From an uncultured bacterium (GTDB lineage Bacteria > Muiribacteriota > Ozemobacteria > Ozemobacterales > Ozemobacteraceae), in the NCBI GenBank assembly GCA_937949615.1, contig CALEDQ010000029.1, positions 62,001 to 126,000 of the forward strand: a DNA stretch of 64,000 nt. The letters are read 5' to 3'. The notes under the pieces are model-generated. The model searched no databases. It saw only the letters and a program-made list of their open reading frames with translations, and was not told where the DNA came from. Both the position numbers and the translations under genes were made by a program. Positions 44,547 through 53,828 of this stretch are shown here, piece by piece; the stretch's first letter is position 1, and each line of letters begins with the position of its first letter.

Positions 44547-46781
44547 GTGGCGAACTGCAACATCTGTAACAAAGAAATTCAGGAAGGCTATATCTGCGCT
44601 GAATGCGCCAAGGCTCAGCGAGCCCAGCCAGGTCAGGGGCAACCGGCACCCAGACCTGCCGGCAGCGGCTTTTCTCTCAACAATCTTCTCAAAACGCCCC
44701 TTCCGTCTCAGCCAGCGGCGCCACAGGCTCCCCAGGGACTGGCACAACCCAGGCCATCTGCCGTTCCACCGGCACCGCCACAACCGACTGCCCCCTCGTT
44801 CACCCGGCCGGCCGCCCCGCCACCACTTCAGACGCCGGCGCCAGCCATCAATCGACCGCCGCAGCCGTCTGCCATTTCAGATAATGAAGAAGCCGGTGAA
44901 GCCCCGGCAGCCGACCTTTCGTATACTGATCACGACAGCAGTCATGTGACTGTTCAGCCACAGCAGAGCCAACCGCAGATTACCAGACCGACAACACCGG
45001 CAGCTCCGGCGTTTTCGCAACCAGCAGCACCTGCGCACAGCCAGATTCCCAGCCGGCCGCTGCCGCCGACCCCGGTTGCGCCGGCAGTGGCACCGCCAGC
45101 CCGCGGGGCTGCCGCAGTACCGCCAAAACCGATGGCCCCTTCCCTGAATCAGGAATACAACGAAGAGCAGACGAAACTGCAGAACGAAATTTTCACTTCA
45201 AACGTCACCGGCTATGGCGACGAAGAGCTTGAAATCGCTATCCTTGCCGGGATCATGAAAGATTCGTTCGTGCTCGAAAGTCTCAAAGGCAAAGGGCTGA
45301 TTTCGGGGCTATTCTCGACGCGGGTTTCGCGCTCGATCTATCAGTGCATTCTTTCGCTGCGCGAAGACAGCCCCGAACTTTCTGGCCTCGATAAAATCGT
45401 GCTCAAGAACAAACTGCGTCAGATGAACCTCTACGATGCCAGTGTTCAGAATCTTATCGACAAGATTGTCGCCGAGATACCGCCGGCACTCGATCAGGCG
45501 CTGCATTATCTCGAACTGATGAAGGAACAGGCGCTGAAGCGCAAACTCAAGGAAGTGGCGCAGAGCATTCACGGCTACATCGATAGCCCGGCGCAGAAAG
45601 AGAACCTCAATCTTGAAACCTTCACCAACAAAGTAATTCAGGATGTGCGCAACATTCAGAAAGCCCGCACCACCAAGCGTATCAATCTGGTTAAAGAAGA
45701 GATGCGCGAGATCATCGACGACATCGACAATCGCGAAACTACTGGTGAAATCGAGATCATCGGCTATTCATGCGAACCGATGCATTATCTGAACACCGCC
45801 ATTTCGGGTTTTCGCAAAGGTTTCATGTATGCGATCGCCGGGGCGCCGCGCCGTGGTAAAACGACGTTCACGCTCGAACTGGCAACCCGCGTTGCTACTC
45901 TCAACAAGATTCCGGTGCTGTTTTTCACCTACGAACAGACGAAAAAGAACCTGACCTACCGTCTGCTGGCCAAAGAAAGCCGCCTCAACCCCGATGCGCT
46001 GCAGCGCAAGAAAATCAGATCTGACATGATCGTCGACGCCAAATTCACCGGCGGCTGGAAAAAGATGCAGGAATACATGGACAATTTCTACATCATCGAG
46101 GCCACCAAAGAAGATACCGTCGATCGCATCAGATCATATGCCTACAACGTCATGCAGGATTTCAACACTGAAAACATCATGATCTTCATCGACTATATTC
46201 AGAAGATGCCGTTGTCGCGCAACTACATGGATGAGAAGTTCAAGGTAGAAGAAATATCGACCGAGCTCAAGGGGCTGTGTATCGAGCTCAACAACCCGAT
46301 CATGACCATCAGCTCTCTGTCGAAAGAAGGCTGTATGATCGATGCGACGCCTGACGCCGACCGACCGACCATGTATCACTGTAAAGGCTCTGGCGATCTT
46401 GAATACGATCTTGACTGCGCCATGATCCAGGCCAAAGACTGGGGCGATACCCGTGAGCTTTTCCAGCAGCTGCAGCACAAAGCCGAAGAAATGGGAAAAG
46501 ACACGACCCGCATTCCGAAGGTCGACGTCGTCAATCTCTACCTAGATAAGAACCGCGACGCCCCCGAAGGTATTTTCTCGACGATTCAGTATCTGTTCTT
46601 CATTGAAGACAACAAATTCATCGAACTGGGTCCGAAATTTGATGACGACCGCTATCGCTTCAGCAAGATCGAAGAGCTCGTCGACAAACTGATTGAACAG
46701 AACTTCATCATTTTCCACGACCGCCCCAAAGATACGGGCTATAACAAGGGCCGTGTCTCAATCAAGCTTAAAAATTTCTAG
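44547..46781 (+). CDS. DnaB-like helicase ATPase with N-terminal zinc ribbon
   Basis: 744 residues from a GTG at 44547 with GGAGG 7 nt upstream. Residues 1-22 are a small zinc ribbon (Cys4, Cys7, Cys17, Cys20). Residues about 25-200 are Pro/Ala/Gln-rich and disordered. Residues about 205-335 look like the DnaB N-terminal helical domain (EELEIAILAGIMKDSFVLES). From about 395 comes a RecA-type ATPase: GAPRRGKTTFTLELA at 432 (Walker A), YEQTKKNLTYRLLAKESRLN, IMIFIDYIQKMPLSRN (Walker B near 547) and ISSLSKEG. This is the DnaB/SF4 helicase layout, which unwinds DNA at forks. Whether it is the main replicative helicase or an accessory one cannot be told here; no primase or origin is nearby. Confidence 0.8.
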   Translation: MANCNICNKEIQEGYICAECAKAQRAQPGQGQPAPRPAGSGFSLNNLLKTPLPSQPAAPQAPQGLAQPRPSAVPPAPPQPTAPSFTRPAAPPPLQTPAPAINRPPQPSAISDNEEAGEAPAADLSYTDHDSSHVTVQPQQSQPQITRPTTPAAPAFSQPAAPAHSQIPSRPLPPTPVAPAVAPPARGAAAVPPKPMAPSLNQEYNEEQTKLQNEIFTSNVTGYGDEELEIAILAGIMKDSFVLESLKGKGLISGLFSTRVSRSIYQCILSLREDSPELSGLDKIVLKNKLRQMNLYDASVQNLIDKIVAEIPPALDQALHYLELMKEQALKRKLKEVAQSIHGYIDSPAQKENLNLETFTNKVIQDVRNIQKARTTKRINLVKEEMREIIDDIDNRETTGEIEIIGYSCEPMHYLNTAISGFRKGFMYAIAGAPRRGKTTFTLELATRVATLNKIPVLFFTYEQTKKNLTYRLLAKESRLNPDALQRKKIRSDMIVDAKFTGGWKKMQEYMDNFYIIEATKEDTVDRIRSYAYNVMQDFNTENIMIFIDYIQKMPLSRNYMDEKFKVEEISTELKGLCIELNNPIMTISSLSKEGCMIDATPDADRPTMYHCKGSGDLEYDLDCAMIQAKDWGDTRELFQQLQHKAEEMGKDTTRIPKVDVVNLYLDKNRDAPEGIFSTIQYLFFIEDNKFIELGPKFDDDRYRFSKIEELVDKLIEQNFIIFHDRPKDTGYNKGRVSIKLKNF

Positions 46782-46800
46782 TCACCGAACGAGGAAACAA

Positions 46801-48564
46801 ATGTCATTAAAAAGAATCAGCATGCTGCTGCTGGCAGTGATTGCAGTCTGTACCGCCGCCATCAATCTGTCTGGCTGCTCGGCCGGGCAGAAGGGCCTTC
46901 TGACCATCACTCCCGAACAATATCTCTCATCTGCCAAAGAGACCCTTGAAACCATTGACGAACGCAATTACGAAGTCAGAGATCTCGACGAAATCATCCG
47001 TATTCTCGAAAATGCCGAAAAAGATGCGAAAAAATCTGACACAATCGACCGGTCGCGCATGTACCTGTGCCTGGCACATACCCTCAAAGCAAGAAAGCAG
47101 TATCAGACTGCACTGATGAAAGGCCAATACATGGCTAACCGTGCCGAGCCTTTCTTTGTCGTCGATACCAAAGACATCAAAGAAACTCTGCGCATCGCCA
47201 ACAAATGGCTGCGCAGCTGCAACGCCCAGTTCAAAACCAGCCTGCTGATACCTGATCTGAACTTTGTGCGCGGCCTGTATTACACGCAGAAAATGCTTAC
47301 CCAGCACAGTCGCGAAAAAAAAGAAAGCCTCGACGCAGCTGTTCTCGCATTCAGACGTTGCCTCGGCATGGCGCCTGATTATAAATCAGACTTTCGCCTT
47401 TTCACCCGGCAGCAGACTCCGCGCGAAGTCAGGCTGCGTCTGATCGAAGCACTGGCGCTCGGCGGGCAGCTGGCAGAAGCCTACGGTCTGTTGTCTGAAT
47501 TCACCTTTTCGGCAATTTCACCGGTCTCTGGTGCAACCGACATTCAGGACTTCGCCTGGCACCACATGCAGGGCCTTGTTCTCGGCATGATGGGCAAATA
47601 TGAAGAGGCCGCCGCCCTGCTCGAAAAATTCAAAATCGTTGCACCCCAGGATTATCAGCAGGTCGACGAAGTACTCTGGCTGCTTGAAGGCATTTATGAC
47701 CGGATGGCAGAAGAGCGCCGCAATGACAAGTTCAAAATGGAAGCAAGAATTGTGGCAGCCCTGCAGAAAAAGCTCAAGGGGCCTTTTTCAAAAGACAAAT
47801 ACGCCACCGCTGCGCACCTGTTCCCGAAGCAGCTGCCCGGTGATTTGAACTTTTTCGACGGGGTAATCAAATTCTATCAGGGTCGCTTTGCTGAAGCGGC
47901 CGCAGTTTTCAAACCGCTCGCCGGCCGGGGCCTTATGTCGAGCGGCAACCGACTGTCGCTTCTATTGCACCAGATCGAGGCCAATCTTTTTGCCGGTGAA
48001 AAAATCTCTGATGACCTGCTCGAAGAGCTGCTGCAGCTCTCCGGCAACCCGTCACTGAACCCGTTGCAGAAGGAACGTGCCGGCTTTCTGCTTGCCCGTT
48101 ACGTCATGGATGAAGACAGCAGTTTCGAAACTTCGCGCGTTAAACATGAAGGACAAAGTTTTATCAAGAGCATAACCGGTAAACCCTGGGCTCTCGAACT
48201 GAACTTTAAACGAGGCGAAATCAAAAGAGCCCGCAAACCAGTGCAGAATCGCAATCAGTCCGAAGAAGAAAGTGATGAATCGGCAAAACGCGAGCCAGGC
48301 TCGATCATTGCCGAAATCTATGCCAACCGGAATGAAGACTGGGTTGTCAGTGCCAATCTCTACCTGGTGGCACTGCCTGAACTGAGTCTGATTGGTAAGG
48401 GGCGCATCGTTGGTCGCGAAGACAGCGAAAAAGGCGGCTGGCTGTTCAAAGATACCGAGATCGACAATCTGAAAAGGCGCAACCGCTATCTGGCGATTTT
48501 TGCCTATGATAATTCAGACAGCGAAAAATCGATTCAGGGAATCATCTTTCAACCTCAGCGCTGA
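46801..48564 (+). CDS. Lipoprotein with helical repeats, unknown function
   Basis: 587 residues from the ATG at 46801 (GAGG 6 nt upstream); the frame opens earlier but that part overlaps the helicase gene. MSLKRISMLLLAVIAVCTAA then NLSGC is a lipoprotein signal with the acylated Cys near 25. Residues 35-430 read as TPR-like helices (AHTLKARKQYQTALMKGQYM; GMMGKYEEAAALLEKFKIVA; YQGRFAEAAAVFKPLAGRGL). The last 120 residues are more strand-like and charged. Membrane-anchored scaffold is the natural guess; 19 bases separate it from the helicase gene, probably by chance of operon make-up rather than shared function. A terminator follows. Confidence 0.8.
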   Translation: MSLKRISMLLLAVIAVCTAAINLSGCSAGQKGLLTITPEQYLSSAKETLETIDERNYEVRDLDEIIRILENAEKDAKKSDTIDRSRMYLCLAHTLKARKQYQTALMKGQYMANRAEPFFVVDTKDIKETLRIANKWLRSCNAQFKTSLLIPDLNFVRGLYYTQKMLTQHSREKKESLDAAVLAFRRCLGMAPDYKSDFRLFTRQQTPREVRLRLIEALALGGQLAEAYGLLSEFTFSAISPVSGATDIQDFAWHHMQGLVLGMMGKYEEAAALLEKFKIVAPQDYQQVDEVLWLLEGIYDRMAEERRNDKFKMEARIVAALQKKLKGPFSKDKYATAAHLFPKQLPGDLNFFDGVIKFYQGRFAEAAAVFKPLAGRGLMSSGNRLSLLLHQIEANLFAGEKISDDLLEELLQLSGNPSLNPLQKERAGFLLARYVMDEDSSFETSRVKHEGQSFIKSITGKPWALELNFKRGEIKRARKPVQNRNQSEEESDESAKREPGSIIAEIYANRNEDWVVSANLYLVALPELSLIGKGRIVGREDSEKGGWLFKDTEIDNLKRRNRYLAIFAYDNSDSEKSIQGIIFQPQR

Positions 48565-48586
48565 TTGTCTTCAATTCAGAGATTAC

Positions 48587-48626
48587 ACCCACCCCGCCGG
48601 TACATTGCGGAGTGGGTTGTTTTTTC
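48587..48626 (+). terminator. Rho-independent terminator after the lipoprotein gene
   Basis: ACCCAC-CCCGC paired with GCGG-AGTGGGT (one bulge), followed by TTGTTTTTTC. Confidence 0.85.
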
Positions 48627-48661
48627 TTATACTTAAAAAAGTTTCGTGAGGGAGGTATGTT

Positions 48662-49420
48662 ATGTTTTATCGGCTTGCAAGAAACAAACAGTTCAGCATT
48701 CTGATGATCGCGTCTTTCGTGTTCGCAATTCTTCTCGTTCCCATGACAGCTCAGGCGGGCATTCTCGGGAGCGTTCTCAATGCCGTCAGACCTTTTGCCA
48801 AGATCGCAGGCAACATTGCCGGCGCCGTGGCAGGTGCATCTCTTGGCGCCGCTTTTATGCCACCGCTCGGCATGCTTGCCGGTGGTGTCGCAGGCTGGAT
48901 AGTCGGGGGCATCGTTACCAGTTATGCAACCGGCAGTCTCAGTAATCTTGCAGCACTCGGTGGCGCCGCTCTCGGCGTCATGGCCCTGGCATCTTTCGGC
49001 CCGGTTGGCTATGTCGCCGGTGCACTCGTCGGCGGCCTGCTCGGTAAAATCGCGATGAATCTTCTCTATAAGGCAGACAGAACTGCAACCGGCGGCATTC
49101 TCTTCATGAATGGCGGCTCAAGCGCAGGTTCTGCCTCTACCGTGCCCGGCGTCGCTCTGGCACCCGAAATTCCGGCTTCTTATGACAGCAGCGCCCAGGC
49201 TCCGGCTCCGGTTACCACCGAGACTGTCGCAGGCCCGGTCAGCATTTCGGCCAGCAGCGAAGAAATCGCCAAAGCCGACAGCGACTATCGCACCGCTTAT
49301 CAGGCATACCTGAATGCTACCCGCGAAGGCAATGCTCAGAAAATCAGCGAAGCCAACCAGGCTTATCAGGCTGCTTTCGAAAATTACAAAAAACTGACCG
49401 GCAAAGAACCCGCGAAATAA
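48662..49420 (+). CDS. Exported glycine-zipper protein, paralogue of the 538-residue one
   Basis: 252 residues. A signal peptide or anchor (FSILMIASFVFAILLVPMTA, cleaved after AQA), then about 100 residues of glycine/alanine-zipper helices (IAGNIAGAVAGASLGAAFMP; GPVGYVAGALVGGLLGKIAM), a Ser/Ala/Pro linker (about 150-195) and a C-terminal helical module (ADSDYRTAYQAYLNATREGN, AYQAAFENYKKLTGK). The layout is that of the protein at 1057-2673, with the first 200 residues of that protein missing. GGAGG precedes the ATG. It stands alone between two terminators. Function not known; association with a membrane is likely. Confidence 0.75.
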   Translation: MFYRLARNKQFSILMIASFVFAILLVPMTAQAGILGSVLNAVRPFAKIAGNIAGAVAGASLGAAFMPPLGMLAGGVAGWIVGGIVTSYATGSLSNLAALGGAALGVMALASFGPVGYVAGALVGGLLGKIAMNLLYKADRTATGGILFMNGGSSAGSASTVPGVALAPEIPASYDSSAQAPAPVTTETVAGPVSISASSEEIAKADSDYRTAYQAYLNATREGNAQKISEANQAYQAAFENYKKLTGKEPAK

Positions 49421-49437
49421 AACACCCTTAAAGCCTT

Positions 49438-49478
49438 AAAAAGAGATGCGGCAGCAGAGCGCTGCCGCATCTCTTTTT
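49438..49478. terminator. Bidirectional rho-independent terminator
   Basis: Perfect 18-bp stem AAAAAGAGATGCGGCAGC / GCTGCCGCATCTCTTTTT with loop AGAGC; U tracts result on both strands, serving the glycine-zipper gene and possibly the convergent prepilin set. Confidence 0.93.
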
Positions 49479-49585
49479 ATGCCCATTTAAAAGAATAACC
49501 GGTGAGCCGCTTTTTTATATACACAGCGATTTAGATCACAGCCTGCGCAGTGATGGTGCTGGCCGCCTGTTGATCCCTTGCAGGT

Positions 49586-50212
49586 TTACTGAGTGGCCTG
49601 CAGCAGCCAGTTGACTTTGCGCGGGGTGATCATCATGAAAAAGGATTTCACACGCGGATCGTCATCTGGTTTATCGAGAATCTTCTGTTTATCAGCATCG
49701 GTGAGTTTGTCGAATTTTTCGGTATAGAGAATTTTCATCGAAACCTTGAACCAGACCTTCGAGTTCAAAGCCAGCTCTGATTCGACAAAGGCATTCGAGT
49801 CACGATAGCTCGAGTCGTATTCAAAAGTGAGAATCTGCCCATCGTTGAACAGGAACGGGCGCATATCGGAAACACCCGGGTCTGGGTCGTTGATGCCGGC
49901 TTTTTTACCACGATAAAGGCGTCTGGTTTCGGGGTGAAAATAATACTGCACCGTTTCAGTCGGTGAAAGCGGTATATTCAAGCGGTCGTTGAAAACCTGC
50001 GGTTTGTCTGAGGCATTGCGCAGCTCGTTTCTGATGCCAGACATGATGATGCGGGTCGTCTGCAGAATATCGAGTTTGTTCTGCGAATGAGTGAAGGTAG
50101 TGCGTACCGCCCGCATGATCTGATACATCGACACCGACAGCAGCATGAACAGACCTACGGCGAAAATAAGTTCGACCATGGTCATACCGTTTTTGCGTCT
50201 GTTATTGTGCAT
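49586..50212 (-). CDS. Prepilin-like protein, PulJ/PilW type
   Basis: 208 residues. A basic leader MHNNRRKNG is followed by MTMVELIFAVGLFMLLSVSM, the type III signal with Gly at -1 and Glu at +5 that prepilin peptidase cleaves and methylates. After the hydrophobic helix comes an ITTRI-type helix (ILQTTRIIMSGIRNELRNAS) and a beta-rich C-terminal domain with YYFHPETRRLYRGK, typical of minor pseudopilins GspJ/PilW. Last gene of a four-gene minus-strand set; it starts 1 base after the stop of the previous prepilin gene. Confidence 0.85.
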   Translation of the reverse strand: MHNNRRKNGMTMVELIFAVGLFMLLSVSMYQIMRAVRTTFTHSQNKLDILQTTRIIMSGIRNELRNASDKPQVFNDRLNIPLSPTETVQYYFHPETRRLYRGKKAGINDPDPGVSDMRPFLFNDGQILTFEYDSSYRDSNAFVESELALNSKVWFKVSMKILYTEKFDKLTDADKQKILDKPDDDPRVKSFFMMITPRKVNWLLQATQ

Positions 50213-50213
50213 A

Positions 50214-50657
50214 TCAGTAATAGTTGTATCTCGGGTCGGTCAGAATTGAAACAAAGGTCAGCACCGGCACATCAGACTCAGCGGTCTTATACTTTGACAC
50301 CACCGAGATCTTTATGCGCAGCAGAAACATCGGCTTGGCGCCCTGCGGCAGTGGTGTTACCGGCTGCAGGGTTGGCTCGAATCTCAGCTCAAAACCGTTT
50401 TTGTCAGCGGTTTTCTGTAATTCGAGAAAATCTTCGTCTTTCTGTAATCGCTGAGCCTTGTCATAACCCAGGGTTCTGGCGAGTTCAAGCGCCGAGGCAC
50501 CGAAAAGCGTCGCCATGGTTCGTGTGTCGGCTCTGACAATACGTTTCTGACCAGAGCGCATCAGTGAATAGATCGGCAGAATGCCCGCCGAGATCATCAT
50601 GATGACGATCAGAATTTCGACCAGCGAAAAAGCCCGTTTTCTGTTTCTGTTAATCAT
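50214..50657 (-). CDS. Prepilin-like protein, PulI/PilV type
   Basis: 147 residues. MINRNRKRA then FSLVEILIVIMMISAGILPI: a type III signal with Glu at +5 but Ala, not Gly, at the -1 position. Prepilin peptidase normally prefers Gly; Ala is tolerated in some proteins, so processing is probable but should not be assumed. The rest resembles small minor pseudopilins (ALELARTLGYDKAQRLQKDE). Its ATG overlaps the stop of the 836-residue gene (ATGA), so translation is coupled. Confidence 0.82.
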   Translation of the reverse strand: MINRNRKRAFSLVEILIVIMMISAGILPIYSLMRSGQKRIVRADTRTMATLFGASALELARTLGYDKAQRLQKDEDFLELQKTADKNGFELRFEPTLQPVTPLPQGAKPMFLLRIKISVVSKYKTAESDVPVLTFVSILTDPRYNYY

Positions 50658-53164
50658 TCGCGTTCGTATTTCCAGTCGAATTTGCCGACCCCGCCGGTAA
50701 CGATTTTGGCCACATACTGTTTATCCATCAGGGTTGGCATCATATTGCGCCAGATTCCGTTGAGAGCATTATATACGATAATGTTTTCGCCGGGGGTGGC
50801 AAAATGTTCTTCAAGATTCAAAAACGGCGTAACCACAGTGCCCTTGATGGTTACAGGCTTGTCACCTTTCACGAGCATCGGTTCAGAAACCGAGATCAGA
50901 TTCGCTTCGACGTAACATCGGCTGCCTTGAGCCATGGTGGTATCGATGACGATCTGCGGCGCGATGATTGTCAGCAGATCGTTACCGATCGATGAGTGAA
51001 TCGCCTTTTCGTCGGTATCGACGCCGAGAAGATCACCGGCAATTACGACTTTACCGCCACCCATCATCGGGCTGGAATAAATGATACCGTGCCCGCGGAA
51101 TCTCAGGTTTCTCAGGCCAAGCGGCTCTGAGTCGTTCAGGGCCAGAATACCATTGAGTTCGAGGGTCTGGTTTTTAGCGCCGCTGCGGTAAGCCTGCACA
51201 TTGTTGATATATTTGAATTCGAAACGGTCATAAGAAGTGCCACCGATTGCAACCGTCGTTCGGCCACGGAAAAAGTCTTCGGTGCTTCTGGGTATAAAAT
51301 AGAAGTCGAGCAGATATGAGCTGTAGGCATCTGGCAAAGCATGCCAGAGAGCGCCTTCATAGAATTCGAGCATCGGTGTCTGGCCGATTACTGAGTCCAT
51401 GCCTTTGGGAACTTCATTATACGGATAGGGGAAATTCTCAAGATAGCCGCCCATGAAGTCTTTCAAAGCTCCGTCATATTCGGCCTGTTTGTTGCGCAGG
51501 CGGTTGAGAAAGTTCGCAAGGCCTTTGTTGTAGAGTTCAACACCAGAATCGCTCATGAAATTGGCGTAATTCTGCAATTCACGCAGACCATCCGGCAGCT
51601 TTTCCCAGTTGCGGCGGATCTTTTCGACAAAATCCTTGTCGACGCCGGCCAGTTCAAAAAGCTGGGCAGCCTGAGTGGCGGTCATCTTGGTCTTGAGATC
51701 GAGACCCGGAATCATCTGAATCAGCGGCCCCTTCGAATCGATAAAGGGTAATTCGATCGGCTCGCCATCTTTCGGGTGAATCTGAACCGCGCGGAAATAC
51801 TGGCGCATGGCCGGGCCATAGATCAGTGTCGGTGACATTTTTGAAAAATCAGCGCGACTCATCGGTTCGAGCCGGTCGAGCGGCGGTGCTGAACCAAACG
51901 GGTCGAAACCACTGCGGTCGACTTCTGGCATCAGGCGATACTTCATCAGCCCTTCACTGGAGTTCATACCACCTGGGGTCTGGGTAATCAGCTTACCGGT
52001 GTGAACAGAATAGCTCTGGAAGCAGTTAATGAAAGAAGGCGGCCCGTTGGTTGTCGGCTCGGTGAGCTCTTTACCGGCACCAATGTTGAACAGTCTGATT
52101 TTGTGTTCGTTGCCCCAGCTGGTAAAAATAAGACCTTCCTTGGTTTTTTCCTGGCCCTGGAGTTCCATGAACTCTTTAACGTAGTCTTTCATGCCCATCC
52201 ACGGCACGTCAAAGCGCAGATAAAAATTTTCCTGGGCATTCATCTGTGTGAACTTGTCGACATTGGCGTTGAGATTATCGCCAAAAAGCAATTTGGCGCC
52301 GTTGGTAGAGCGAATAAGAACAGCCGGACCGGCCTGCATCAGGCTGTTGAGGTCCTGGCCAAGATAGACGCGGCCGGGCGGCGTGATGGCACCGCCACCG
52401 AGCTGCGCCAGGTCTTTTTCCCACTGGTCGAAATTGACAGTTGGGTTAAAGTCTCGGCGAATGGCGTTCCAGCCGTTATCGAGACGCAGCTGGCGCTTCT
52501 GGTCTATTGAGGAGGTGAAGGTATTGAAATGTGAACCACCATAGACACTGCCATCTTTAACATAGAGGGTAAAATAGTTGAATGGCGGAACAAAGGTTTT
52601 GACGACACGAATCAGAAACTTAAGCGAAACCTTTGCAGTATGGCCTTTGTAAATAACTTTGGCGCGCACTTCGAGCTCGCCCTGCTTTTCTTTCAGATCT
52701 TTTTTGAGCTTATAAAGAACCTGATCGCCGTTTGCCGCCTCGACTGCATTGATGTGCTGCAGCTTGATCGCCGCATCGACGACGAAATCGTTCGATTCTA
52801 CGAGGCCGCGGCCAAACTGGATACCGTAAACCTGGCGGGCAGTTTCACGGGTATAGGCAGTCAGTTTTGCAACCTGCGCCGCTTCGAGCGGAATTTCTTT
52901 GGTTACGTCGGTATCGTGGGCACGCAGCACTTTATACAGCTGATTGTTGGCATCGTCGTGGTTCAGTGAGTTCTTGATGCGGGCAACAAACTCCTCGATT
53001 GCTGATTCAGCGAGGTTGAAGGCCACTTCTGATTCGTATGACATCGCCGAAGCATAGTCTTCTGAGCCGGTGAAGAAGGTTATTGAAAACCCGAAGATGA
53101 AAAGAACCGTCATCGCGGTCAGGGTAAGCAGGAAAATCGAGCCACTTTTATTCAAATTTGCCAT
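50654..53164 (-). CDS. Very large PilX/GspK-like pilus-associated protein
   Basis: 836 residues. MANLNKSG then SIFLLTLTAMTVLFIFGFSI is a prepilin-like signal without Glu at +5, as in GspK and PilX, which cap pseudopili. The following helix (VAFNLAESAIEEFVARIKNS) matches the PilX N-terminal region. Most of the protein (residues about 190-836) is unassigned and beta-rich, with Gly/Asn/Asp turns (HFNTFTSSIDQKRQLRLDNG; GGGKVVIAGDLLGVDTDEKA). GspK is about 320 residues, so this is much enlarged and could be an adhesive or surface-exposed tip. It overlaps the upstream lipoprotein gene by 17 bases. Confidence 0.75.
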   Translation of the reverse strand: MANLNKSGSIFLLTLTAMTVLFIFGFSITFFTGSEDYASAMSYESEVAFNLAESAIEEFVARIKNSLNHDDANNQLYKVLRAHDTDVTKEIPLEAAQVAKLTAYTRETARQVYGIQFGRGLVESNDFVVDAAIKLQHINAVEAANGDQVLYKLKKDLKEKQGELEVRAKVIYKGHTAKVSLKFLIRVVKTFVPPFNYFTLYVKDGSVYGGSHFNTFTSSIDQKRQLRLDNGWNAIRRDFNPTVNFDQWEKDLAQLGGGAITPPGRVYLGQDLNSLMQAGPAVLIRSTNGAKLLFGDNLNANVDKFTQMNAQENFYLRFDVPWMGMKDYVKEFMELQGQEKTKEGLIFTSWGNEHKIRLFNIGAGKELTEPTTNGPPSFINCFQSYSVHTGKLITQTPGGMNSSEGLMKYRLMPEVDRSGFDPFGSAPPLDRLEPMSRADFSKMSPTLIYGPAMRQYFRAVQIHPKDGEPIELPFIDSKGPLIQMIPGLDLKTKMTATQAAQLFELAGVDKDFVEKIRRNWEKLPDGLRELQNYANFMSDSGVELYNKGLANFLNRLRNKQAEYDGALKDFMGGYLENFPYPYNEVPKGMDSVIGQTPMLEFYEGALWHALPDAYSSYLLDFYFIPRSTEDFFRGRTTVAIGGTSYDRFEFKYINNVQAYRSGAKNQTLELNGILALNDSEPLGLRNLRFRGHGIIYSSPMMGGGKVVIAGDLLGVDTDEKAIHSSIGNDLLTIIAPQIVIDTTMAQGSRCYVEANLISVSEPMLVKGDKPVTIKGTVVTPFLNLEEHFATPGENIIVYNALNGIWRNMMPTLMDKQYVAKIVTGGVGKFDWKYERE

Positions 53165-53720
53165 AGCGGTCGTTCCCTTTCTCGCGGGCCAGATTCATCA
53201 GTTCCTGGCTGATCATGCCATCTTCAAAGGCAGCGCGGAATCTCGGATCTTTTTGAACCTGTTCCATGCTTTCGAGCATTTTACGCATTGCCCTTTTTCT
53301 TCGGCTTGGTTTGTCGGATTTATGATAGATCATTGCAGAAAGATACCAGCTCTGCATTTCGAGATATGGGTCATTGTTGATCTCAAGCTGCAGTCTTTCG
53401 ACCTCGCGCAGAGCCCCGTCAAAATTGGCGCTGTTATACATTTCGAACGCATACTCAAGCCGCCGATACTGTTCTCTAATGCGCTTGTCTTTATCGCGAA
53501 GCGGTCTGACCGACTCGTTGCCCGAAATGAGCACTTCACCAGAGCCCTGTGCCTGAACACTGCCGTTCTGAGAAGAATTTGCGCTCGAATCGATTGCAGG
53601 CTTCCGGCCGTTGTCATTTCGCTTATCAGTTGTCTTGCGCGAACAGCAGCCCGGCAGATGCAGTATCGCCAGGACCAGCAGCAGCAACAGGCTGCGTCTG
53701 ACAGCAGGAGAATGGTTCAT
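53148..53720 (-). CDS. Small lipoprotein of the prepilin set
   Basis: 190 residues. SLLLLLVLAILHLPGC is a lipoprotein signal with the acylated Cys near 25, followed by a polar Lys/Asn/Ser linker. Residues about 75-150 look like two or three helical hairpins (YRRLEYAFEMYNSANFDGAL, YLEMQSWYLSAMIYHKSDKP) of TPR type. First gene of the minus-strand set (lipoprotein, 836-residue protein, two prepilins). A pilotin-like or assembly role is conceivable from the context but not shown by the sequence. Confidence 0.72.
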   Translation of the reverse strand: MNHSPAVRRSLLLLLVLAILHLPGCCSRKTTDKRNDNGRKPAIDSSANSSQNGSVQAQGSGEVLISGNESVRPLRDKDKRIREQYRRLEYAFEMYNSANFDGALREVERLQLEINNDPYLEMQSWYLSAMIYHKSDKPSRRKRAMRKMLESMEQVQKDPRFRAAFEDGMISQELMNLAREKGNDRYGKFE

Positions 53721-53792
53721 TATTTCCCATGACTTATTCAGAGTTGTACATTATGGTACTGTATAGTTAAGAGAAAGTCAATCCGATGCGCC

Positions 53793-53821
53793 TTGACAAG
53801 CTATTGTTTAACCGCTAGAAT
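53793..53821 (+). promoter_or_regulatory. Strong sigma-70-type promoter placed for a leaderless mRNA
   Basis: TTGACA (53793-53798), 17-nt spacer, TAGAAT (53816-53821). The expected start of transcription is at about 53828, one base from the ATG at 53829, and no Shine-Dalgarno sequence is present. Confidence 0.65.
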
Positions 53822-53828
53822 TTCGTTC

